A DNA stretch of 64,000 nt, from the NCBI RefSeq assembly GCF_020510565.1, contig NZ_CP075189.1:62001-126000 (forward strand), given 5' to 3'. Source of the stretch: Ferribacterium limneticum (lineage in GTDB: Bacteria > Pseudomonadota > Gammaproteobacteria > Burkholderiales > Rhodocyclaceae). This document shows positions 36,915 to 44,450 of this stretch, in pieces. Each line of letters opens with the position of its first letter. Position 1 is the first letter of the stretch. Under the pieces are notes generated by a model. That model was not told where the DNA came from and searched no databases. It saw nothing but the letters and a program-made list of their open reading frames with translations. The position numbers and the translations under genes are program-made.

Positions 36915-36929
36915 TTAACATTCTTTTAC
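36915..36929. promoter_or_regulatory. CpxR-like box upstream of the EF-hand gene
   Basis: On the minus strand GTAAAAGAATGTTAA has one mismatch to GTAAA-N5-GTAAA. It lies about 115 bp upstream of the EF-hand gene. The rest of 36703-37043 is AT-richer non-coding DNA without another clear signal. Confidence 0.5.
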
Positions 36930-37043
36930 CCGGATTAACCCAAAGCGCCGTCAAAACACCTCGGTTTAGGCCGATAACTTGCACTAGGAAAGCTACTTGG
37001 CCAAAGGCCAGGCATCTCGTCAATTTCATCCAAGGAGCGAATC

Positions 37044-37691
37044 ATGTTGAGCGGAATCAACCAGGCATCTCAAATGGCAAGCATGCTGTTCTCGAAGCTG
37101 GACACCAAGAGCCAGGGCTATCTCGAAAAAAGCGATCTGGCCGCAGCCTTCAGCCAGATCACCAGCAACGCCAGTCAAAGCACCAGCAGCACGAGCGCCG
37201 AAGACGTCTTCACGGCGCTCGACAGCAACAGCGACGGCAAGGTCACCAAAGACGAATTCGCCACCGTTCTCGCCAAGCTGCAGGAATCTGTCAGCAGCCA
37301 GTTCGGCGGCCCGATGCAAGGCCCCGGCGGCATGCCACCCCCGCCGCCAGCCGACGACGCCGGCTTCACCAAGGAAGAACTGACCAGCCAGCTCGAATCC
37401 GTCGACAGCAGCGATACGAAACGAACCGAGCTGATCAACAAGATCGTCGAGAATTTTGAAGCAGCGGACACCGATAGCGACGGCAAGGTCAGCTTCAAGG
37501 AAGCCATGGCCTACGACAAATCAACCGAGTCGACCTCCGCCTCCGACACCGGCACGGCCACCGCGACGACCACGGCAAACAACAGCGATGCCGAGGTGAT
37601 GATGAAAATCATGCAACTGATGCACGCCTACGGCCCCGGCCAGGATCAGGAAAACAGCGGGATTGCCACGCTGCTCTCAGTGACCGCCTAG
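37044..37691 (+). CDS. EF-hand calcium-binding protein
   Basis: 215 residues. Canonical EF-hand loops DSNSDGKVTKDEF near residue 61 and DTDSDGKVSFKEA near residue 142, with a less clear one at LDTKSQGYLEKSDL near residue 19. A Pro/Gly-rich hinge (GGPMQGPGGMPPPPPA) lies between, and a Ser/Thr-rich stretch at 165-185. There is no clear signal peptide. Strong AAGGAG before the ATG. A CpxR-like box upstream suggests envelope-stress control; the partner is unknown. Confidence 0.85.
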   Translation: MLSGINQASQMASMLFSKLDTKSQGYLEKSDLAAAFSQITSNASQSTSSTSAEDVFTALDSNSDGKVTKDEFATVLAKLQESVSSQFGGPMQGPGGMPPPPPADDAGFTKEELTSQLESVDSSDTKRTELINKIVENFEAADTDSDGKVSFKEAMAYDKSTESTSASDTGTATATTTANNSDAEVMMKIMQLMHAYGPGQDQENSGIATLLSVTA

Positions 37692-37766
37692 GCAACCCGA
37701 CCGACCCCGCACAGGAACATTGAACCGGCCGCCTTCTGCGCATAGAATGGCGGCCTGCTGTCCTGA

Positions 37767-37840
37767 GCGGGCGTCGTATAATGGTAATACCCTAGCTTCC
37801 CAAGCTAGAGCCGTGGGTTCGATTCCCATCGCCCGCTCCA
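37767..37840 (+). tRNA. tRNA-Gly (anticodon CCC)
   Basis: 74 nt with encoded CCA. Acceptor GCGGGCG pairs with CGCCCGC; anticodon stem CTAGC/GCTAG with loop TTCCCAA places CCC at 37799-37801; T-loop GGTTCGATTCC. A T-run hairpin follows at 37871-37900. Confidence 0.96.
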
Positions 37841-37870
37841 CATCGAATTCATACAGGTCGTTTATCTGCA

Positions 37871-37900
37871 AAAAAGCCAACCGAGAGAGGTTGGCTTTTT
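37871..37900. terminator. Bidirectional terminator between tRNA-Gly and fic
   Basis: AAAAAGCCAACC, loop GAGAGA, GGTTGGCTTTTT. A-run and T-run on either side let it serve both converging units. Confidence 0.9.
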
Positions 37901-37921
37901 GTTTTCTGGTGGTTGCTTCGG

Positions 37922-39073
37922 TCAAACAAATGGCTTTTCCAATGCTTCCAGGATAGGTGGACACACATAGTACCGTCCCCATTGTCGCCCACTGACCTCT
38001 TTCAATATCCCATTGCCTTCAAGGGCCTTTATCGCTGCATTGGCCGTTGGATGGGTCTTGCCCAGGATTTTTACGGCACGGGCAATTGTCATGTAAGGGT
38101 TAACGAACAGTTCATCGACCAAACCTAGCGCGTTCGGCTTATCCCGCAGTCTGGCTCGGTATTGTTCCCTGAGTGAGTGCAGTTCCTTTGCTTGCTGCCC
38201 GGCTTCCGTTGCGATCTCGGTTACTCCCTGGAGGAAGTAATGGAACCAGGGATTCCACTCGCCATGGGTACGAACCCGCTGAAGCAAGTCATAGTAGTCG
38301 CCTTTGTGGGCGTCGATGAATGCCGATAGATAGAGCAGGGGCTGGGACAGCCGTTTCCTTTCGAGAAGGAAGAAGGTGACGAGCAGACGGCCTACCCGGC
38401 CGTTTCCATCCAGGAATGGGTGGATGGTCTCGAACTGGACATGCATCATCGCGCACTGGATGAGATCAGGAATGACGTCGTGGAGATGCAGGAATTTCTC
38501 CCAATCTCCAAGGCAATCATTCATGTCGTCAACCGGTGGTGGGACGAACGCGGCGGTCATCGGGGTACTACCGGCGGGGCCTATCCAGTTTTGCGTTTTG
38601 CGGAATTCTCCAGGCGTCGCCTTGTCACCGCGCACGCCTTGCATCAACTTGGCGTGAATTTCGCGAATCAACCGGAGGGAAAGCGGCAATTCGTTCAGTA
38701 GATTGACGCCATGCTCCAGCGCAGTAACGTAATTCCGGACTTCCTTGATGTCGTCCGTGGCCGTGCGCTTGGTGTTGCCATCCTCGATTTCGTCGATGAG
38801 GAGGTCGGAGAGGCTGGCTTTGGTCCCTTCGATTCGAGACGATAGAACCGCTTCCCTTTTGATGTAGGGTGAAATCAACAGATGCGGGTTCGGTAGTTGC
38901 CCTCCTAGCCCGGAAAGTTCAGATAGCGCGGAATCGGCCTTCGACAAGGCAAGGGCCAGGCCCATGTCGAATTCGATAGGAGGTGGAAGTGGATTGGGAA
39001 CAAAGGCCGTGTAGCCCTTTGGGGTATCGATCAAACGGCCGCTAGGTCTGTCTGAAAAATCGTTTTTATTCAC
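37922..39073 (-). CDS. Fic-family protein (probable AMPylase with built-in inhibitory helix)
   Basis: 383 residues. Active-site motif HPFLDGNGRVGR near residue 217 matches HPFx(D/E)GNGRxxR. The inhibitory motif SSRIEGT near residue 78 matches (S/T)xxxE(G/N), of the N-terminal (class II) type. The last 60 residues look like a winged helix (NPYMTIARAVKILGKTHPTANAAIKAL). Fic proteins transfer AMP to target hydroxyl groups. Base composition is visibly more AT-rich than its neighbours, it lies next to a tRNA, and operator-like repeats precede it: probably acquired by transfer. Confidence 0.9.
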   Translation of the reverse strand: MNKNDFSDRPSGRLIDTPKGYTAFVPNPLPPPIEFDMGLALALSKADSALSELSGLGGQLPNPHLLISPYIKREAVLSSRIEGTKASLSDLLIDEIEDGNTKRTATDDIKEVRNYVTALEHGVNLLNELPLSLRLIREIHAKLMQGVRGDKATPGEFRKTQNWIGPAGSTPMTAAFVPPPVDDMNDCLGDWEKFLHLHDVIPDLIQCAMMHVQFETIHPFLDGNGRVGRLLVTFFLLERKRLSQPLLYLSAFIDAHKGDYYDLLQRVRTHGEWNPWFHYFLQGVTEIATEAGQQAKELHSLREQYRARLRDKPNALGLVDELFVNPYMTIARAVKILGKTHPTANAAIKALEGNGILKEVSGRQWGRYYVCPPILEALEKPFV

Positions 39074-39096
39074 GGTGTTACCCCGTTAACCGAAAG

Positions 39097-39222
39097 TTTC
39101 TTTCAAAGTATTTTTTGCTTTGAAAGAAAGTGGGTGTTTTTTTTCAAAGCGGAAAAAGGATTTGAAAAATATTTGTATCGGATTATATGCTTTGAAAGAA
39201 ATTTGGCGAATTTTTTCAAAGC
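39097..39222. promoter_or_regulatory. Cluster of TTTCAAAG/CTTTGAAA repeats upstream of fic
   Basis: TTTCTTTCAAAG (39097-39108) and CTTTGAAAGAAA (39118-39129) form a perfect 12-bp inverted repeat. Further copies follow: TTTCAAAGC near 39142-39150 and the pair GCTTTGAAA (39189-39197) / TTTCAAAGC (39214-39222). Probably operators, perhaps for the winged helix of Fic itself. The rest of 39074-39475 is AT-rich, with a 9-bp tandem (GAAATGGTC) near 39375-39401 and no convincing gene. Confidence 0.7.
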
Positions 39223-39475
39223 GATTGGGGGTTCAAAGTTTGTTCAACATACGATAAGTCTGTGGCTGGCGACTGTTGTCACATCTGGGGTTGTTTGCGA
39301 GTCACTGGCGATTAGACAATGGTTTAGCCGAGCGAAATTCAGGAGGGTTCGAGGTAATAATGAGGTTTCCTGGAATGGTCGAAATGGTCGAAATGGTCGC
39401 TCAGGCGATCTGGCAGCGTTGTTCCGGAGCCAGCTATTTCAGGGGGCTTTTCTCTTCATATAAAAAGGAGACATC

Positions 39476-39874
39476 ATGATTTTTGAAGGTGGTTGCTATT
39501 GCGGCGAGGTGCGTTATCGGGTCGAAGGCGAGCCGGTCCTGGAGGGGCAGTGTCACTGTCGCCAGTGTCAGTACATCACGGGGGGCGAGCCGAATACGTT
39601 CATCGCTGTCCCGTCGAGCGGCTTTGCCTACACCAAGGGCAATCCGGCCTCATTTACGCGCAGCGATGTGCCCAATGCGGTGACGCGCCGGTTTTGCCCG
39701 AACTGTGGCACGGCGATTGGCACTGAGATTCCGGGTGGGTTGATGGCGGTGAAGGTTGGCACGATGGATGAGCCGGCCCGTTTTGTCCCCAAGGTCGCGA
39801 TTTTTACGGTGGACAAGCAAGCGTTCCACATGATTCCCGAGGGCCTTCCCAGCTTCGAGAGAATGCCGGGCTGA
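39476..39874 (+). CDS. GFA-family (glutathione-dependent formaldehyde-activating-like) zinc protein
   Basis: 132 residues matching the GFA/Mss4-like fold: GGCYCGEVRYRVEG at the N-terminus, CHCRQCQ near residue 26 and FCPNCGTAIG near residue 73 give the Cys ligands for zinc. Family members bind glutathione adducts; most have unknown function. AAAAGGAG precedes the ATG. Confidence 0.88.
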   Translation: MIFEGGCYCGEVRYRVEGEPVLEGQCHCRQCQYITGGEPNTFIAVPSSGFAYTKGNPASFTRSDVPNAVTRRFCPNCGTAIGTEIPGGLMAVKVGTMDEPARFVPKVAIFTVDKQAFHMIPEGLPSFERMPG

Positions 39875-39893
39875 GTTTTTATTTCAGACATTC

Positions 39894-39916
39894 CCCCCCG
39901 GCAAGCTGTCGGGGGG
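39894..39916. terminator. GC hairpin between converging genes
   Basis: CCCCCCG (39894-39900) pairs with CGGGGGG (39910-39916); no clear T run on either side. Probably a shared weak terminator. Confidence 0.45.
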
Positions 39917-39937
39917 TGTAACCAAAGCAATTGGTTT

Positions 39938-40573
39938 TCAGCCGAGCAGTTTCCGCTGGTCGAGGTATTTTTCGAGGATTTCGAGGCGGGCGAGCGGGTC
40001 GTCGAGTTCGAGCAGTTTTTGCTTGGCGAGGTTCTGGATGGGCAGGACTTCGGTGATGCGAAAGCCGACCCATTCGGCCTCGTCGTAGCGGTGCGGTTCG
40101 GGCAGGCGTTCGTTGCCGAGGTCGTCGACGACGCGGCGGAGCAGCGGGACCAGGCGCTGGCGTTCGGGCGGTAGCGGTGTCGGGCCGCTTTCGGCGAGCA
40201 GTTCCACGCTGGCTTCAAGCTGGTTGTTGGCGCCGACGCTGGTTTCGATGATGCGGAAGCGGCGGCTGCCGTGGGCGGTGATCATCAGGATGCCGAGCTG
40301 TTCCATCTCCCAGTCGCCGATGGTGGCCAGCGTGCCGACGGCGTGCGGTTCGGCGGTGGCACCGACTTCGCTGCCTTTTTCGATGAGGCAGACGCCGAAG
40401 GGCGAGCCGTCTTTCATGCAGGCGGCGGCCATGTCGAGGTAGCGTTGCTCGAAGATCTTGAGCGGCAGCACGCTACCCGGGAAAAGCACGGTGTTGAGCG
40501 GGAAGAGCGGGATGCGCATCGTTTCGACGGCGTTGCCGGTCGGCGAGCGGACGAAGTCGAACCAGCCCATCAT
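39938..40573 (-). CDS. LON substrate-binding-domain protein
   Basis: 211 residues holding only the N-terminal (LAN) domain of Lon protease, with no ATPase or protease part: RIPLFPLNTVLFPGSVLPLKIFEQRYLDM near residue 19, GVCLIEKGSEVG, and a C-terminal helix bundle. Function of stand-alone members is unclear. The start (ATG 40573 or 40570) overlaps the ubiX stop; MRIPLF at 40519 is a possible later start. Confidence 0.85.
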   Translation of the reverse strand: MMGWFDFVRSPTGNAVETMRIPLFPLNTVLFPGSVLPLKIFEQRYLDMAAACMKDGSPFGVCLIEKGSEVGATAEPHAVGTLATIGDWEMEQLGILMITAHGSRRFRIIETSVGANNQLEASVELLAESGPTPLPPERQRLVPLLRRVVDDLGNERLPEPHRYDEAEWVGFRITEVLPIQNLAKQKLLELDDPLARLEILEKYLDQRKLLG

Positions 40574-41175
40574 TCGCCCCAGCGCTGCATCAGCGTGTGC
40601 GGCACGCCGATCTGGTCGAGGATGCGGGCGACGACGAAATTGACGATGTCCTGGACGTTTTGCGGATGGTGGTAGAAGCCCGGGCTGGGTGGCAGGATGA
40701 CGACGCCGGCGCGGGAGAGGCGCAGCATGTTTTCGAGGTGGATGGCCGAGAACGGCGTTTCGCGCGGCACCAGCACGAGCTTGCGGCCTTCTTTCATGAC
40801 GACGTCGGCAGCGCGTTCGATGAGGTTGTCGGCCAGGCCCTGGGCGATGGCGGCCAGGGTGCCCATCGAGCACGGGCAGACGACCATGGCGTCGGGCGGG
40901 TTGGAGCCGGAGGCGACCGGGGCGAACCATTCTTCGCGGCCGAAAACGGCGAGGTTTTCCGGGTTGACCGTGGGAAAGCGGGCGAGCAGGGCGGCTTTGG
41001 CCTCGGACGGGCGCGACGGCAGCTCGAAATCCAGTTCCTGTTTGGCGACGACTTGCGATGCCTGCGAATAGAGCAACTGCACCTTGCAGCCGGCGTCAAG
41101 CAGGCATTCGAGCAGGCGCAGGCCGTAGGGCATGCCAGAGGCACCGGTCAGCGCGAGGCAAATCGTTTTAGGCAT
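40570..41175 (-). CDS. ubiX: Flavin prenyltransferase
   Basis: 201 residues. Makes the prenylated FMN used by UbiD decarboxylase in ubiquinone synthesis. ALTGASGMPYGLRLLE at the N-terminus, CPCSMGTLAAIAQGLADNLIERAADV near residue 92, and LVLVPRETPFSAIHLENML. It overlaps the LON-domain gene. A dispersed motif copy codes FPTVNPENLAVF near residue 68. Confidence 0.95.
   Translation of the reverse strand: MPKTICLALTGASGMPYGLRLLECLLDAGCKVQLLYSQASQVVAKQELDFELPSRPSEAKAALLARFPTVNPENLAVFGREEWFAPVASGSNPPDAMVVCPCSMGTLAAIAQGLADNLIERAADVVMKEGRKLVLVPRETPFSAIHLENMLRLSRAGVVILPPSPGFYHHPQNVQDIVNFVVARILDQIGVPHTLMQRWGE
40943..40977 (+). repeat. Dispersed motif, copy 13 (in ubiX)
   Basis: GAGGTTTTCC then GGGTTGACCGTGG (to 40973) followed by GAAA; the distal tract is poor (GAAAACGG). 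Same CCGGGTTGACCGTGG variant as in yifB. Confidence 0.68.
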
Positions 41176-41704
41176 TGGAAACTTCCGGAGGCGCAGGTTC
41201 AGCCAGCAGTTTAGCCGCGATCAGGCCGTTGATGGTGCCGAAAACCAGTGCCGCGGCGGCGAAAACCGGGGTGAGCAGAAAGACCCCGTCGTGCGGAATG
41301 AGCCAGACGCGGGCGAGCAGCAACTGGCCGCCGATGTGGGCGAAGGCGGCGAGGATGGACAGGCTGACCGGGCCGAACCAGCGGGCAGGCAGATGACGGG
41401 CGAGACCGAGGGTGAGCAGGCTGAGCGTCGTCCCGATGAGCGACAGGAAGAAGCCGGGGGCGAGGAAGAAGCCGAGCAGCAGGCTGCCGGCCAAAACCCG
41501 CAGGGCGCTGACCCAGACCGCCGTGCCCCAGCCGTAGCGGGCCAGGACAACGAGGGTGACGATGTTGGCCAGCCCCGGCTTGACGCCGGGCAGCGGCGAC
41601 GGGATGGCGGCGTCGACCAGCGAGAGGCCGACCGCCGCCGTGGCCAGCCAGGCGACGCGGCGGTCCTCGGCGGTCACGGTGAGTTCAATAACTGATCGAG
41701 TCAT
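41168..41704 (-). CDS. Gx transporter-family membrane protein (heptaprenyl diphosphate synthase component I-like)
   Basis: 178 residues, about five membrane helices. PSPLPGVKPGLANIVTLVVLARYGW near residue 35 is the family signature. ATG 41704 lies inside the upstream NusG-II gene (20-bp overlap). Such genes often pair with NusG-domain-II genes near flavin/quinone functions; transport substrate unknown. Confidence 0.82.
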   Translation of the reverse strand: MTRSVIELTVTAEDRRVAWLATAAVGLSLVDAAIPSPLPGVKPGLANIVTLVVLARYGWGTAVWVSALRVLAGSLLLGFFLAPGFFLSLIGTTLSLLTLGLARHLPARWFGPVSLSILAAFAHIGGQLLLARVWLIPHDGVFLLTPVFAAAALVFGTINGLIAAKLLAEPAPPEVSNA

Positions 41705-42059
41705 AGACCTTGGTCCGCCCGGCGATCTGGACGCTGACGCGATTCGGGGCGCAGATGGCGATTTCGCCGGGGCGCATGAGCCAGCCCTGCTTGACGCAAT
41801 ACTGGCGCGGGCTGGGGTCGGAGACGACGCGGGCACGGCCCGGTTCGACGGCGATCAGCGTGGTGCCGAGCGGGCCGGCGACTGCGTATTGCTTGCGGGC
41901 CTTGAGGTCGACTTCGGCGAAGACCTTGCCTTCCTGCCGGATGATGGCGCGGTCAGCCAGCCCGCCTTGCCAGAAAATCGGGATGCTGGCGCCGACTGCG
42001 GCGGCGCTGAGCAGCATGATCAGCCAGTCGCCGGGGCGGATCAAGGGCAGCCAGCTCAT
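41685..42059 (-). CDS. NusG domain II-containing membrane-anchored protein
   Basis: 124 residues. One N-terminal membrane helix (WLIMLLSAAAVGASIPIFW), then a beta-rich NusG-II-like domain with Cys in RQYCVKQGW and CAPNRVSVQI. Overlaps the Gx-family gene, a conserved pairing. Function unknown; it probably faces the periplasm. Confidence 0.8.
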   Translation of the reverse strand: MSWLPLIRPGDWLIMLLSAAAVGASIPIFWQGGLADRAIIRQEGKVFAEVDLKARKQYAVAGPLGTTLIAVEPGRARVVSDPSPRQYCVKQGWLMRPGEIAICAPNRVSVQIAGRTKVYDSISY

Positions 42060-42080
42060 GGCCTTGCCCGGCGCCGGGGC

Positions 42081-42120
42081 ATTTCGATTTTGGCCATTAT
42101 TTCCGGTTGACCGTGGAATT
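42081..42120 (+). repeat. Dispersed motif, copy 14 (intergenic)
   Basis: Tracts ATTTCGATTTTGG and CATTATTTCC, perfect core CCGGTTGACCGTGG at 42103-42116, then AATT. Between rapZ and the NusG-II gene. Confidence 0.85.
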
Positions 42121-42137
42121 GGCTGCCTGCAGCACCC

Positions 42138-42983
42138 TCAGCCGCCAGCCAGCGTACGATGGCGGACCAGGACCCGGGCCCGCGTGGCGAATTCGTTGGC
42201 CAGCCATTCGGCCATGTAAACCGAGCGGTGCTGGCCGCCCGTGCAGCCGATGGCGACGGTCAGGTAATTGCGGTTGTCGCGGATGTAGCAGGGCAGCCAG
42301 GTGGCGACGAAACGGCAGATGTCGTCGCGCATGCGGCGGACTTCTTCCTCGGCTTCGAGGAAATCGACGACTGGCTGGTCGCGGCCGGTCAGCGGGCGCA
42401 GTTCGGGGTCGTAGTGCGGGTTGGGCAGGCAGCGGACGTCGAAGACGAGATCGGCATCGAGCGGAATGCCGTGCTTGAAGCCGAAGGACTCGAACATCAG
42501 GGTCAGGCCCTGGCCCGGCTCGGCCTCGATGAACTGGCGGACCCATTCGCGCAGGCCGCTGGCTTTCATGCCGCTGGTGTCGATGCGGTGGCCGAGGGTG
42601 GAAATCGGCTCGAGCAATTTGTTTTCGGCCCGGATCGCTTCTTCCAGCGTCTGTCCGGCGGTGGCCAGCGGGTGACGGCGCCGCGATTCGGAATAGCGCT
42701 TGAGCAGCGTTTCCTCGTGCGAAAAGAGAAAGAGGAAGGTGATTTTGACGCCGTCTTCCTTCAATTTGTCGAGCTTGGCTGGCAGCAGCTCGATGCCGTG
42801 GCCGGAGCGGGCGTCGATGGCGACAGCCACCTTGCCGACATTTTCTTCCTTGAGCATCCCGGCGAGGACCGTCAACATGATCACCGGCAGGTTGTCCACG
42901 CAGTAATAGCCGGCGTCTTCGAGCAGGTTCAGGGCGACGGACTTGCCGGACCCGGAAAGTCCGCTGATCAGTATGAGTTCCAT
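42138..42983 (-). CDS. rapZ: RNase adapter protein
   Basis: 281 residues. Walker A ISGLSGSGKSVALNLLEDAGYY at the N-terminus, VDNLP, and the C-terminal block CTGGQHRSVYMAEWLA. In E. coli RapZ guides RNase E to the small RNA GlmZ and so controls amino-sugar synthesis. Read alone here; the usual neighbours ptsN and hprK are not in the window. Confidence 0.93.
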   Translation of the reverse strand: MELILISGLSGSGKSVALNLLEDAGYYCVDNLPVIMLTVLAGMLKEENVGKVAVAIDARSGHGIELLPAKLDKLKEDGVKITFLFLFSHEETLLKRYSESRRRHPLATAGQTLEEAIRAENKLLEPISTLGHRIDTSGMKASGLREWVRQFIEAEPGQGLTLMFESFGFKHGIPLDADLVFDVRCLPNPHYDPELRPLTGRDQPVVDFLEAEEEVRRMRDDICRFVATWLPCYIRDNRNYLTVAIGCTGGQHRSVYMAEWLANEFATRARVLVRHRTLAGG

Positions 42984-43063
42984 GGAGGCAGAGCATAATC
43001 AAGGCGGCGCACGGTATCAACCCGCGGCATAATATAAAGCCGGCAGTCTTTGTACGAGCTGCA

Positions 43064-43162
43064 CGTCATTCCCGCGGCCTCGACACACCCGGGACTCCGC
43101 TTCGCGGCGGGCGAAGCGGGAATCCGGTTCAAGCATGGACTCCCGCTTTCGCGGGCGTGACG
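43064..43162. repeat. Palindromic intergenic element (CGTCATTCCCGCG type)
   Basis: Imperfect terminal inverted repeats CGTCATTCCCGCG (43064-43076) and CGCGGGCGTGACG (43150-43162). They enclose GCGAAGCGGGAATCC and GGACTCCCGCTTTCGCGGG. This resembles a widespread class of intergenic palindromic repeats in proteobacteria; it may be a non-autonomous mobile element. It lies upstream of the amidohydrolase. Confidence 0.65.
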
Positions 43163-43200
43163 AATCAGGTTGCCGGCGAACAGAAAAACAGGAGATCAAC

Positions 43201-44385
43201 ATGACCCCGACAATTCCATTGCTCGACCTGCCATTCCTGGCTGAACTGACGGCGCTGCGCCGCGACATTCACGCCCATCCCGAGCTGGCTTTCAACGAGA
43301 ACCGGACGGCCGACATCGTCGCCCGCGAACTCGAGCGCTACGGCCTCGAAGTCCATCGCGGCATCGCCAAAACCGGCGTCGTTGGCGTCTTGCGCGCCGG
43401 TACCTCGTCCAAGATGGTCGGCCTGCGCGCCGACATGGATGCGCTGCCGCTGGCCGAAATGAACGAATTTCCGCATCACTCCAAGCACGCCGGAAAGATG
43501 CACGCCTGCGGCCATGACGGCCACACCGCCATGCTGCTCGGTGCCGCCCGCCACCTGGCGCAGCACCCCGATTTCGATGGCGTCGCGGTCTTCATCTTCC
43601 AGCCGGCCGAGGAATCCGAAGGTGGCGCCGCGGTGATGATCGAGGATGGCCTGTTCGAGCGTTTCCCGGTCGAGGCGGTGTTCGGCCTGCACAACTGGCC
43701 GGGCATCCCGGTCGGCGAAATGGCTGTTATGCCCGGGCCGGTCATGGCCGGCACCTGCGCCTTCGAGATCATCGTACGCGGCCACGGCTGCCACGCCGCC
43801 ATGCCGCATCAGGGTGTCGATTCCATCGTCGCCGGCTCGCAGTTGGTGCTGGCCCTGCAAACCGTGGTCAGCCGTACGCTGCACCCGTGCGAATCGGCCG
43901 TCGTCAGCGTCACGCAATTTCATGCCGGCGAGGCGTGGAACATCATTCCCGAAGAGGTGATTTTGCGCGGCACCATCCGCAGCTTCAAGCCGGAGGTCCA
44001 GGAAAACATCGAACGCGCCGTCGAACGGCTGTGCAGCGGCATCGCGGCGGCCAACGGGGCGCAGATCAGCGTCCAGTTCGACCACCGCTATCCACCTACG
44101 GTCAACAGCGTCAACGAGGCCAAATTCTGCCGCGAAGTCGCCGGCGAAGTCTTCAAACCGGAACGTGTGCTGACCGACATCCTGCCTTCGATGGGCGCCG
44201 AGGATTTCGCTTACATGCTCAACGAAAAGCCGGGTTGCTACGTCTGGCTCGGCAACGGCCCGGGCACCGGCGGCTGCACGCTGCACAACCCGCACTACGA
44301 TTTCAACGACGAGTTGCTGACGCTGGGCGCCAGCTACTGGGTGCGCCTCGTTCAGCGTTATCTGCCGGTAAAACCAGCGGCCTGA
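43201..44385 (+). CDS. M20-family amidohydrolase (hippurate hydrolase-like)
   Basis: 394 residues. Zinc metallo-amidohydrolase. RRDIHAHPELAFNE near residue 21, GLRADMDALP near residue 76, HACGHDGHTAMLLGAA near residue 101, and FQPAEESEGGAAVMIEDGLFE near residue 138. Probably cytosolic and acting on N-acyl amino acids or similar amides; the exact substrate is not evident. ATG 43201 is preceded by CAGGAG. Confidence 0.92.
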   Translation: MTPTIPLLDLPFLAELTALRRDIHAHPELAFNENRTADIVARELERYGLEVHRGIAKTGVVGVLRAGTSSKMVGLRADMDALPLAEMNEFPHHSKHAGKMHACGHDGHTAMLLGAARHLAQHPDFDGVAVFIFQPAEESEGGAAVMIEDGLFERFPVEAVFGLHNWPGIPVGEMAVMPGPVMAGTCAFEIIVRGHGCHAAMPHQGVDSIVAGSQLVLALQTVVSRTLHPCESAVVSVTQFHAGEAWNIIPEEVILRGTIRSFKPEVQENIERAVERLCSGIAAANGAQISVQFDHRYPPTVNSVNEAKFCREVAGEVFKPERVLTDILPSMGAEDFAYMLNEKPGCYVWLGNGPGTGGCTLHNPHYDFNDELLTLGASYWVRLVQRYLPVKPAA

Positions 44386-44402
44386 GCCGGTTTTGCAGGC
44401 GA

Positions 44403-44431
44403 AAAAAAGCGGCGTTCAACGCCGCTTTTTA
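44403..44431. terminator. Bidirectional terminator
   Basis: AAAAAAGCGGCG, loop TTCAA, CGCCGCTTTTT between two converging genes. Confidence 0.92.
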
Positions 44432-44450
44432 GCAATGGGCGCCGCCCCGT

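Noticed and set aside
39375..39401. CRISPR-like repeat
   Set aside because: Only three directly adjacent 9-bp units without spacers; no CRISPR array is present anywhere in the window.
39134..39463. 109-residue open frame in the fic upstream region
   Set aside because: Composed of AT-rich operator repeats and a 9-bp tandem (NGRNGRNGR); no ribosome-binding site or family resemblance.
37767..39475. Integrative island with a duplicated tRNA-Gly end
   Set aside because: No copy of the tRNA 3' end and no integrase was found downstream in the window.
44096..44110. CTACGGTCAACAG in the amidohydrolase gene
   Set aside because: No A/T tracts at the required spacing; likely coincidence in coding DNA.
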